This document shows, one piece after another, positions 47,236 through 57,615 of a DNA stretch of 64,000 nucleotides. The stretch's first letter is position 1; each line of letters opens with the position of its first letter. A model generated the notes under the pieces. That model was not told the origin of the DNA, did no database searches, and was given only the letters and a program-made list of their open reading frames with translations. The translations under genes were made by a program, and so were the position numbers. This DNA is from Corallium rubrum (lineage: Eukaryota; Cnidaria; Anthozoa; Scleralcyonacea; Coralliidae): assembly GCA_964035015.1 (NCBI GenBank), contig OZ036006.1, positions 4,206,234 through 4,270,233 of the forward strand, given 5' to 3'.

Positions 47236-47719
47236 TTAGGTATGAACGTTGTTGTTGTACTTAATAAATCAGCTTATAATTAGTAAATATCTGATCGTTA
47301 AATACATAAAACAAATTACACTGTACATACATGGTAAGTTAATAGTAAAAAAAATAGATATCAGTGCCCTTAAAAGTGCCTTATAAAGTGCCCTTTGACG
47401 GAAGTTCCCCCCTCTTGCCCGGCGTTTCTGCATGTATTAAACACGTCCTTAGTGCTGAAAAGGTTAAAGCATGCCTACAGGGGATGGAGTTGTTGTAAAT
47501 TAAAAATAACTCTTCCAGAAGTGTTACCTTCTGCTGTTAAGTCTTTGAGAAAACAATATTGTGAGTCTATCAATACATCTTAACCACGTTGTTGCTATAT
47601 TGGTCAGCTGTCAAATGTTGTAATATCCTTGCATGTCACGCATTGACCTTCACCGACTTTCTAGCACGCTTGAACCACACTTGATAAGGTGGCGGGAAGA
47701 AGCGAGCCACTATATCTAA
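47236..47719. other. Intergenic sequence
   Basis: A 62-codon ORF (47395-47583) ends with LRKQYCESINTS, possibly the eroded tail of another retroelement. No firm call. Confidence 0.3.
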
Positions 47720-47874
47720 AGCCGGTTTTCCACTAGGCGATTTTTTTAGCGCGAAGCGACTTTCGTTTGTTCGAATTCAATAGATTTCTGATTAGTTCCA
47801 GCTCAGAGAGCTCATGAGACAAAAGAAAAAGTCGCTTCGCGCGAAAAAAGTCGCCTAGTGGAAAACCGGCTTAA
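47720..47874. mobile_element. Fold-back AGCCGGTTTTCCACTAGGCG
   Basis: The ends AGCCGGTTTTCCACTAGGCG and CGCCTAGTGGAAAACCGGCT are perfect inverted repeats; AGCGCGAAGCGACTTT is mirrored inside. ~155 bp. Confidence 0.85.
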
Positions 47875-48254
47875 CACAGGAAATTGATGTGTGGAAGTGG
47901 GCGGAGTGTTATGGTGAGAAATATAATCATGCCAGAAGACTTTATATACATATATGTGGGTTTAGATATTGTATATACATGAAAATATAATATTTAAACA
48001 CTCCTAGATATAGTCATCAATATACCACTTCCGTTTTCAACGATAAAATTAACTTCCTACCTTTCGGAGGTTTCTTTCGAATTAGTTTGGAATTAGATGG
48101 GCTAATATTATTGATAAAACTAATATGAATGCGCCTACTGCGAAGGAAAGCTTTTGGGTGTATGCAGAAATTATATAAAATGAATACGTTAAAACCCAAT
48201 GGTTGAGTCTGAGAGACTTTCTGTATGTAGTGTCTTAATTATATTAATATAGAT

Positions 48255-48592
48255 CCATTTTCTCTCTCTCCCCCCCTTCCCTCCTTTTTCCCTTTCTTCC
48301 TCTTTTATTCCCTCCTTCCCTCTCTCTTCATCCTTTCTCTCCCCCCTCTCTTTCTTCCCTTCCTTCGTTCCCTTCTTCCTTTCTTTCTCCTCCCTCCTTT
48401 CTCTCCCTCCTCTCTTTCTTCCCTTCCTGCGTTCCTTTCTTCCTTTCTTTCTCCTCCCTCCCTTCCTTTCCCTCCCTTCCTTCCTTCCTTCCTTCCTTCC
48501 TTCCTTCCTTCCTTCCTTCCTTCCTTCCTTCCTTCCTTCCTTCCTTCCTTCCTTCCTTTCTTCCTTCCTTCTTTCCTTCCTTCCTTCCTTCC

Positions 48593-48678
<86 letters not shown>

Positions 48679-48770
48679 TCTCTTCCTCTCTTCCTCTCCC
48701 CCCCCCCTTATTCTTTCCCGCCCTCCTTCCCTTCTTCCTTTCCCCTCTCTCTCTCCCGCCCTCTTTCAAT
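48255..48770. repeat. C/T-rich tract with (CCTT)n and (CT)n
   Basis: (TTCC)n at ~48475-48595, then pure (CT)n at 48596-48674, embedded in 500 bp of pyrimidines. The REREREGRKEG frame is an artefact. Confidence 0.95.
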
Positions 48771-49489
48771 GATATACTCAAAGTTCGAGTGTCCAAAGAT
48801 CCGCCCGGACATGTGCTCCATTGCCCCTCCCTCGTTACACCAGTGAGCACGTGTCATCCCGGCTTGACTCGCTATCAACCTCGTGTGTTTTACGCGTCTC
48901 TTTGTTCTTTGCACTTCCCGGCGCGTGATCGGCATGACACATGTTCCGGCTTTACTTCAAATGACCTTTTTAGATTTCCGAAGCAGCATACTTAGTTAGA
49001 TATTTACCGAGATTATTCTCTTTGCTTTGTTTTGTGGCGCCAAACGACTAAACTAACACCCATAATAACAGCGTTGGGGCATGCCAAAGCTGACACCGAC
49101 TTGAGTGGGTCTCTCTGTCCGGTATTTTTGTCCGTTTTACAGTTTGACTGACAGCCTACGCAGCTTTCCAATGTTCCACCATACATCCTATACACCAAAC
49201 CAGCAGGTGTACCCCCAAGAAATTGTTTTCGTGACTCAAAATAACTAAATTACAATGGTCGGTGAGCCTATAGTGTCGTATATAATGCCATTGTATTCAT
49301 GCAATGTGCTGTGTACACGAAGTAAACTTATAAAATTAATTAGAGGGGCTGTTTATACCAAATAGGGCCAACCCTCCTAAAGTGGAAGGTAACCCTCTGT
49401 GTTTGCCAAGATCCCGTCGGTCAAATCCGTTGTAAAAATTGTTTTGGTTGATGTACCAGAGGAAGGCTATTGTTACTGCCCGAAATCTC
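48771..49489. other. Intergenic sequence
   Basis: No gene or repeat structure that I can identify. Confidence 0.35.
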
Positions 49490-49705
49490 GCATATAACGA
49501 CGCTCAAGAGTGCATTTTTCATGCGCTGTATAAAATATGAGAATTAAGTTCATGAAAAATACGCCGTCTGTAACCATTAAATACGGCAATTTCATCAAGT
49601 TCGACAGTGCCATTAAATACGACGAGCCCAGTCGTATAATACGACTCAAGTACGGCATTGGTGCAGACGGCGTACTATTCATGCGCCGAATAAAATTCAT
49701 ACATT
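49490..49705. mobile_element. Fold-back with TACGCCGTCTG arms
   Basis: AATACGCCGTCTG at ~49557 faces CAGACGGCGTACT at ~49663; CATGCGC words (~49518 and ~49680) and TACGGC/GCCGTA words also mirror around AATACGACGAGCCC. Confidence 0.7.
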
Positions 49706-49869
49706 AATTTACGATGTGATAATACATTTTCTATATCCACAATTCATGTTTGTAACATCGTTTCCAGACCTACGACTCGAGAACTCTAATTTATTCGACT
49801 TATTAAATACAACGAAAATACGCCGTATAACTCAACAGGAACAATTTCAGAATTTGGATCGACTATAAT

Positions 49870-50330
49870 AGGGGCCGGGCGGCTCGAGTAAAAAGCGTTT
49901 TATTTTGTTCAAAATCTTTTTTTGTAGTTTGATTCCGAGATAAATGTCCAGCAAAACGGTGTCAGCGTTTTTTGATATGTCGAGTTTTGCCGATTTTATT
50001 GACGACCAAAGTTAAAAATGCTGTTTTTCGACCAACATTCGGACAAAATAAGTTAAATTCGAAACCAAGCAATAAATAAAAAAACGCTGACACCGTTTTG
50101 CTGGACATTTATCTTGGAATCGAACCGCGAAAAATTTTTTTGAACAAAATGAAAGTCGCCCCGAGTGAAGATCTCGGGTTTTAATTAAAAAATTCACAAC
50201 TATTAACGGTTTGTGTTTATCGCGAAACCAAAGACACCATTGTATTCCACAAATTCATAGCTTTCTGACAATATCTATTTTATTTTTGTGGCATATAAAT
50301 TCTGACGAATTGAGAGTCCTTTACAGAAAT
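49870..50330. mobile_element. MITE family H, copy 1 (truncated)
   Basis: CAAAACGGTGTCAGCGTTTT faces ACGCTGACACCGTTTTGCTG, with TGGTCGTCAATAAAATC-type centre and an outer right arm to CTGACGAATTGAGAG. The left outer arm is missing. Two more copies at 54505-55125 and 62410-63005. Confidence 0.85.
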
Positions 50331-50339
50331 GACCCTGAA

Positions 50340-50830
50340 AACCTATACGAAGACCTTAAACGACGCTCAAAAGGCTGGCATTCCTATTAGGGCTGGAAAT
50401 TTTCTATGTTAACGACGCTTATTATTTAAGAGGGTTGGCATTCCTATTGGGACTTGAAATTTTCTGTGTTAACGACGCTTATTTAAGAGGGTTGGCATTC
50501 CTATTAAAGCTGGAAATTCTGTATGTTAACGACGCTTATTTAAGAGGGTTGGCATTCCTATTAGGACTTGAAATTTTCTATGTTAACGACGCTTATTTAA
50601 GAGGGTTGGCATTTCTATTAAGGCTGTAAGTTTTCTATATAAACGACGTTCAAGAGAGCTAGCTCTCAGGAGAGCTAGAAGTTTTCCATATAACGTCCTT
50701 CTATAGAAGGCTGGCTCTTGTAGGAGGGCTGGAAGTTTTACGACGCTCAAGAGAGCTAGCTCTCCCAAGGAGAACTGGAAGTTTTCCATATAACGGTCCT
50801 TCTATTATAAAAGGTCATAGAAATCAGTGG
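50340..50830. repeat. ~57-bp tandem repeat
   Basis: Units TTAACGACGCTTATTTAAGA + GGGTTGGCATTCCTATT + TTGAAATTTTCTATG are repeated about five times. They grade into diverged units with AGAGAGCTAGCTCTC to 50830. Confidence 0.85.
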
Positions 50831-51832
50831 CTAAAAAGGGTTTATATTGTACGTGTGAGCATGAAGGGTCAACTCTTCTCGAAGGGCTAGAAAATGTCCT
50901 TGTAAAGATTTATTCAAACAACATAAATACCAGATTTGGTATATAAGATACATACATATAACATATAAACTAAACTACGTGCTCAACTATAAACTTTCAA
51001 AACTTGTTAAAGCATTAAAACAGTATATTTAGCTACCAAAGTCATAATTGTTTTGTCTTGCATAGCAATGACATGCATGAAAAGGTGTAGATAGCTAAGT
51101 TTAGAAAACGAGTTATTTATTTTACAGAGACTTTCCATAAAATTAACTCTAAGATCGGCGAACTTTGTGTTTCTGCATGACATGTAAATGCGAGGTGAAA
51201 TCCAGCGTTACTATAGCTAAGCAGCCTGTAGAGTGAATGACAGGTAAAGTCTGGTTGGATCCTGAAACTGACATTTTCTGATCATTTGAGCTTGCCAAAC
51301 GTTCGCCTGTTACATTGTAACACCAAGCTCGCAAATCTACCACGTAAATACGTTAACTATATATTTATGTAGCTATCACTCTTAACATAGAGCGGGGAAG
51401 CTTGCCTATTCCAAAACTGCACAGTATAGTTTGTACAATTCGAAAAAGTCGCAGAATACGTTAAGGTTGTTTTCATTAAACCGGTGATTTAACAGAAATG
51501 CGAAGTATTCTGTAATTAAGCTAGTCTTTCAAGCAGCACTTCACAGCTTGCGATAGTAAATAATAATTAATTCTAACGAGTTCCCCTCCAGCAAAACACC
51601 GGTTTTGAAGAGAGGCGTGGATTTGTAATCCCGTATTTCCTCCAATAAACGCTTACATTCTAATTAACGCTTTCCGCAAATAAGCACCCCCTCTTTCAGG
51701 GCAAAACTGCAGATAAGCAGGTAATTTATTTCACGAGGGAAATTTTACGAGGGAAAAGGCGTTTTAACCAAAAAGGTTATCTAACATACCTCCCTCAAAA
51801 TATAACAATAATAATACAGGAATAGGGACTTT
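50831..51832. other. Intergenic sequence with a SINE remnant
   Basis: 51240-51350 resembles the SINE body (TTTGAGCTTGCCAAACG, AAGCTCGCAAATCTACCA), compared with 34155-34225. No gene otherwise. Confidence 0.45.
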
Positions 51833-52010
51833 GATACCCCGTTTACACGATGCCGGTACAATTTGAAAACGGAACAATATCATGCCGGTATGCAAATACA
51901 GCATATAACATTTCATATTATTTTTGTGCCGGTATCGTGTAAACGCAAGGCCTAAACGGCATGATTTTGTTCCGTTTTCAAATTGTACCGGCATCGTGTA
52001 AACGGGGTCA
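51833..52010. mobile_element. Fold-back CCCCGTTTACACGATGCCGG
   Basis: The ends CCCCGTTTACACGATGCCGG and CCGGCATCGTGTAAACGGGG are exact inverted repeats; GAAAACGGAACA is mirrored inside. ~178 bp. Confidence 0.9.
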
Positions 52011-53282
52011 AAGAGAACACAACAGGGACTTAAAGAAAACACAACGACTACGACTACGGCAACGTGTTTGAACAATAGAATTTTATGTCATATACAAAGA
52101 GCTTTTGCAAATGACGGTCCCAAGAGTAATTTTCATGCCGTCGTGACTCTGTTGACAACGTAGAAAAAGCATTTTGACGTTGTAAAGACAACGCGGAACC
52201 TGAATCACTACAGAAGCCTTGGGAAAGCTTAACCTTACTCTCGCGACTAGCATAGATTGAACAAGTGTATCTCTTCAAGAATTCAAGAACAAGGCGAGTC
52301 CGTGCGATAATGTATCTTGAAATTTGATTGTATCATACACCACTATTTAATATCACTGTTAAACTTTCTACCGTATCCGTCGGTTCGTTGTCTGAATCTT
52401 AAAGTCCCCAATGCTACAGTTAAGTAGAAATACATTTACAATTCAATAGAAATTTACAGTTTTAAGCAAAACAAATCTTCTAGATAGTCAATACAAGTAA
52501 GTTTATCAAGAAAGTAATAACGGAGTTTGTTTTTAGTGGTAGTTATTCTTTCGAATGGGGTACTCAGATGGGTGACCACTTCATGTGAATTAGAGTTGTT
52601 GGTTTTCTCCTGCGGCGCGCTTCCAGAGTTTTCCACCGAGTGGCAAGTTCTTCAGTTTTCCTCCGCAAAATTAACATCATAGAATATTATTAGCGCATGT
52701 CAAACACGATGTAGGCACAATAGCTCTGATTAAGGCCTAAGTCAACTGATCGAAAGTTCAGCAAATATCTATATTAATATAGAAATGTGGCGTTTTCAAT
52801 AATATATTCTTTACTATATCAATCACGCAAAGAATTTGACATATTTTAATTCACTTAATCTTGTCATGGCAACGCGACAGCTAAATATTTTGTGGAACCT
52901 ACATAAAATTCACCAAAAATTCTGGTGAGATTTTCAACGGCTTTGGTTGAATCTGTCCAATCTGAAAAACTCGTACATCAATTTGCGACAATTAGAAAAA
53001 CAGCCTGCGTTCAGGTTCTCCTGAAGTAACGCAGGCGATGTGACGAAAACTTGACGTTTAGAAATCCTTCAGATATTCTCCATAGTTGTTAGGTGACCCC
53101 TTGGTCTGACCAACGGTGGGTTGACTACAAATTTTTTGCAGTTCGCTACAACTACAGCTACTTGGCAACAAATGTTGTTCGCTACTGACTACAGCTACTG
53201 TTTCGAAAATGTACCGAACTATTTCGCTACTTCAAATTGAAGTATCTTACCAAGTGTTATCCAAGTTCGTAATTTACATTTA
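52011..53282. other. Intergenic; flank repeat near the end
   Basis: No gene. 53130-53260 carries CTACAACTACAGCTACTT-type words that resume at 54330-54480 on the other side of the TIR element, so that element interrupted an older repeat. Confidence 0.5.
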
Positions 53283-54296
53283 CAGTAAAAACCGGCGTAT
53301 AAGAACCTAGATTTTATGAACCTGTTAGGCTAAGATTTTCCATTTAGACCCCTTGACGTAAGAACCTGTTCTAGGCTAAAATTTCAAAGCGGATTCTTCA
53401 GGGGTTTCATTAATTTTGAAAGTAGCAGGCTCATTTTAGAAAGTAGGCGGCTGAACATGGAGGTTAGCAATTTAGGACCGCATTTGTTGGGGTGGTGCAC
53501 ACAGAACGCGTAGTGGCTAAATGGGGGCCGCCCCGGGAAATTTTTGAAGTCTAGAACCTCGGAAACACCATTTCCAGCACTTTGCTAAAATTATTGTAGT
53601 GTCTGTATTGAAGATTTGAAGTCAATCTTAAGCAACAGTTCTCACTTTTAGCCGTTGACGTCGTCCTGAAGACGTGAAAATGCTCTAAGTGGCGTTGTAT
53701 AAAGAACGGGGACGGTGTTGGGATTACTCTAGGGAGTAAAAATTATTCATTCTCGTTGTTTTGCAAGTACAATTCTTTTGTTTAAATGACGTCGTCGTTG
53801 AGGTTGCCGTCCTAGATCTTAAGGTCCCTAATACAGATTTAATACAGAAAATTACCAAGCAAGAAATTACAAATTTCCACAGAAACCAGCTTTCTTCACA
53901 TTCACGTTCATTTGCGCTTTCAAGAGAAAATGGAACGGCTCAAAGTGAACATGTATACGGTATTTATTGGAAAGTAGCCGCCGGAGTTCGCCGGTTGCCA
54001 GCTTCTAATGAAACCCCTGATTCTTATTTTATCAAATAGAGTCGGAACTAAAAATTCATACATACAGTGTAGCTTTAAAGGATTGTATTTTCTTAGATTG
54101 CAGTCATTTGGAGAAAATTTATGCATAATTTACATAAATAATAGACCACACCTACCAGCAACGAGTAGTTTTTTCTTAAGAAAATAAGAACCCGTTTAAG
54201 AACCTAAGTAGCCTAATTTCACAGTAAACACCATTTATATAAGAACCTTTTTAGGCTAACTTGGAAAAATCTAGGTTCTTATACGGGTTTTTACTG
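53283..54296. mobile_element. 1,014-bp TIR element with TA duplication (pogo/mariner-like)
   Basis: TIRs CAGTAAAAACCGGCGTATAA and TTATACGGGTTTTTACTG, both flanked by TA. Inner words AAGAACCT/AGGTTCTTA repeat. No transposase; contains repeat G at 53645-53830. Confidence 0.8.
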
Positions 54297-54504
54297 TATT
54301 TAATATTTAATATATTAAAAAAAAGTAATCAACTACTTTACTACTGAAAAATGTAGTTCGCTACAGCTACAACTACTGTTTTGAAAAAGTATAGTCAAAA
54401 ACTCCTCTTTCCTGGAAAATTATAGTTTCCTGCAGAAGCGAAGTACAACTACTTCGCTGATGACACGTTTTTCTCATAATTGAATGATCTACAGCTACCT
54501 GAGT

Positions 54505-55125
54505 TCTGTAAATCGCTCTCAATTCGTCAGAATTTATGCCACAAAAATAAAATATATATCGTTAGAAAGCTATTAGTTCGTAGAATACAATGGTCTTTGG
54601 TTTCGCGATAAACATAAACCGTTAATAGTTGTGATTTTTTTAATTAAAGCCAGAGGGTTTCACTCGGGGCGACTCGAGTAAAAAGCGTTTTATTTTGTTC
54701 AAAAACTTCTTTTTGTAGTTTGATTCCGAGATAAATTTCCAGCAAAACGGTGTCAGCATTTTTTGATATGTCGAGTTTTGCCAATTTTATTGACGACCAA
54801 ACTTAAAAATTCTGTTTTTCGACCAACATTCGGACAAAATAAGTCATAACCAGGCAATAAATAAGAAACGCTGACACCGTTTTGCTGGACATTTATCTCG
54901 GAATCGAACTGCGAAAAATTTTTTTGAACAAAATGAAACGCTTTGTTCTTAAGTCGCCCCGAGTGAAGCCCTCTGGTCTTAATTAAAAAATTCACAACTA
55001 TTAATGGTTTGTGTTTATCGCGAAACCAAAGACACCATTGTATTCTACAAATTCATAGCTTTCTAACGACATCTATCCTATTTTTGTGGCATAAATTCTG
55101 ACGAATTGAGAGCGCTTTACGTGAA
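54505..55125. mobile_element. MITE family H, copy 2 (full)
   Basis: Starts GTAAATCGCTCTCAATTCGT and ends with the complement near 55120; long arms include TTTCGCGATAAACATAAACC and TTTTGCTGGACATTTATCTC. ~620 bp. Confidence 0.88.
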
Positions 55126-57615
55126 GTTTAATATGACAGTTTTGGCTAAAAATAGCGTGACAGCCCCGTTCTGTTACATGCTCAAGATTTTGTTCAACGA
55201 TTTTTTATTAATCCCGGATTAGTTTTGACTAATTGTCTTTTGGACAACACTCTGTCGATCCCGCTACAGGCTAAATCAGTGCTAGGAAACATCAATCAGC
55301 AGCGAAGATCACTAAAAGGGATCGCTCAAAACGTAGAAAAGGAATATGTCAAAAACAGCAAGATAAACCAGATTTCTGACTAATCCAGAAGATTGCTAAA
55401 ATCTTGAGACTCACCGAAGCTTAACGACAAATTTGGAAAAAAAAAGAAATTAATTTGGCAACATTTTGGGAAAGACTTCTTTCAGATTCGATCTGACAAG
55501 TAGAAGGGATGGGAGACTCCTTTTGAGTGATCTCTTTTAGTGACGACCAGGGAAATAACCCCACCAGGGTCTTTTCTCGACTCGGGGAAAACTCCTCGGT
55601 TGAGAACTCGTTAAGCAGTGTCTGACAGTGATGTTCCGCCTTGTCTGCCCGTCTGGGTCATCACGGAACAACTCAGAAAAGCTAATAAAGCTTTACAAGG
55701 CGAGACTTCATTTTAAGATTTAACCTTGGGTCCTTGTTCTTAATCTGGTCCGTCTTTTCCTTTATTGCCGGTGACACGAATTCGTGAAAGCGTATTTTTA
55801 AAAAACCACATTTTCGTTTGTTGTGGTCTGTGACTCTGCGAGAATGCGACGTGGGATGTCATCGTGCTGGGGAAATCGTTGAGAAATCGAAGAAATGCTG
55901 ACTGAAACTCGAAAAACATGTTGACGAATAGGTGGTTGTTTTTCCCGCCCCCGAACGCCATTGACGTCATAGGCACTCGTTGCTTTGAGGTGACAATGAA
56001 GTTTCAGTAGCGCATTTGACAGCGAAACGCGCCACCCATTCTAGAGCGAGGCAAACTGACTGGCCCAACTGAATTAAGGCATTCCATCATTTCCTGCCTG
56101 TCATCCGGTTCTTGACAGTCTTGACAAGCTTCCACGATCTCAAGCCGTTTCAAGTGTTCCCTCGTCTTCCAAGTTGCCAACTCTTTCAGAGCGCAAATTC
56201 CTTTCGAGTCAAACGCCTCGTATCGTCTGTTATTTCCCCTGTTTCCCTCGTCGAAAACTTAATTCGCTACTTGGCGGTGCGAACGACATTTGTTCAATTG
56301 TTTACACGCGAAAGCGTTAAGAACTTATGTTAATTTATTGCCCAGTACTTTGCCCTGTGGCTGTTTACAGACTCCTATTTCGGTCATATTAAAGGTTTCA
56401 AAAGTTGATATGGCCAAACCGGGGACAAAATTCTTGCCTGAAAGGGCTTGTCTGAGAACAGCCCAAAGTCCGGTCGTCTCGTCGTCGTCTGAGTTTGCCC
56501 CGACTGCAGTCGTCTAGCTTTATCGATTTCGCGACTTTGTAAAGTTTCAAAATATTTACTTCGGCTTAGCTGGACGCCACCGACCGCAACGTCATTGTTT
56601 TCAATTTAACAACAAAAGACTCCGCAATTAGGAATGCTTGAAAAAATATTTTAATCGCCGTAAACACATTCGCCTTACACTCTTTGCTCTACTGTACAGT
56701 TTTCTCCGCCGATAGAAATACATAGATAGCTCTCGTAAACATTAATTTGCTTTGACTTTATGAAAACCTATCTGACAGAAACCAGCTGCAACGGATTGTT
56801 TTTCTCGTTCTTAATTGAATAACATTTCAACGCGTAACAAAAACACATATAGTATTATAGTCGATTTCGTCACAATCGACGGCAGCCCAGATCGAAGCGC
56901 GATCTTACTTGTTCGGCGCAAACCTTTGTGTGTGCGATGTTAAAACATTTTTTTTTAAAAAGAACTTGAGCTGTTTAGAGGCGCTAGCGTCTAGACGGAG
57001 TTCATTTTGAATATGGTCTAGACGCGTCTCCATTTTTAAACCCATATACGAAAGGAAAACCCGTGGATTTTGAACGTTCAATATTCACACACGCGAAGCC
57101 CGAACTGAGGTCGCGGCACCCAACTGGTCTGGGACATTCTATGACGGGTTCCAATTGTGTTGGTTAATTCTTACCAACAGTGAAAGACAAAAACAACAAG
57201 GGGAAAAAACCCAATCGCGTTTAATCTTGGCGCTGACAATTTACACGAGCACAATGGGACATTAATAATTAAAAGGCCATTTTCTGACATGTCTGTTTAC
57301 CGTGCTTGGCCAGTCACGCAAGCTGGAATAAAGCCATTTCGCTGACAATCGTTCGAAAAACAGGCACATTTGGAAGGCTAGGAATGAGGAGAAATCATTC
57401 GGGTTGTGGTTGTTCGAAGATAGTCGGTGTGGTTGGATGAAATACCCTGAACATCTCGCCAAGGTCGAGGTCAAGGAGTTCGCCCACGCACTAGTTCATA
57501 AACGGGTGGTCGGGCCTGACTAGGTCAGTTACTTGTGTTACAGACAAACCACGACTATCTAATCATATTTAGGGTGGCGGTTGTCGAGACAAGTTTTGTC
57601 TGCGAATCGTGGTCA
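55126..57615 (+). other. Upstream region of the SKI gene
   Basis: No other gene is visible; short frames lack features. An acceptor-like AATCATATTTAG at 57572 lies 43 bp before the SKI ATG, suggesting a spliced 5' UTR. An in-frame TGA is at 57517-57519. Confidence 0.5.

Noticed and set aside
48305..48850. 181-codon REREGRKEG minus frame
   Set aside because: Product of the (CCTT)n and (CT)n tract.
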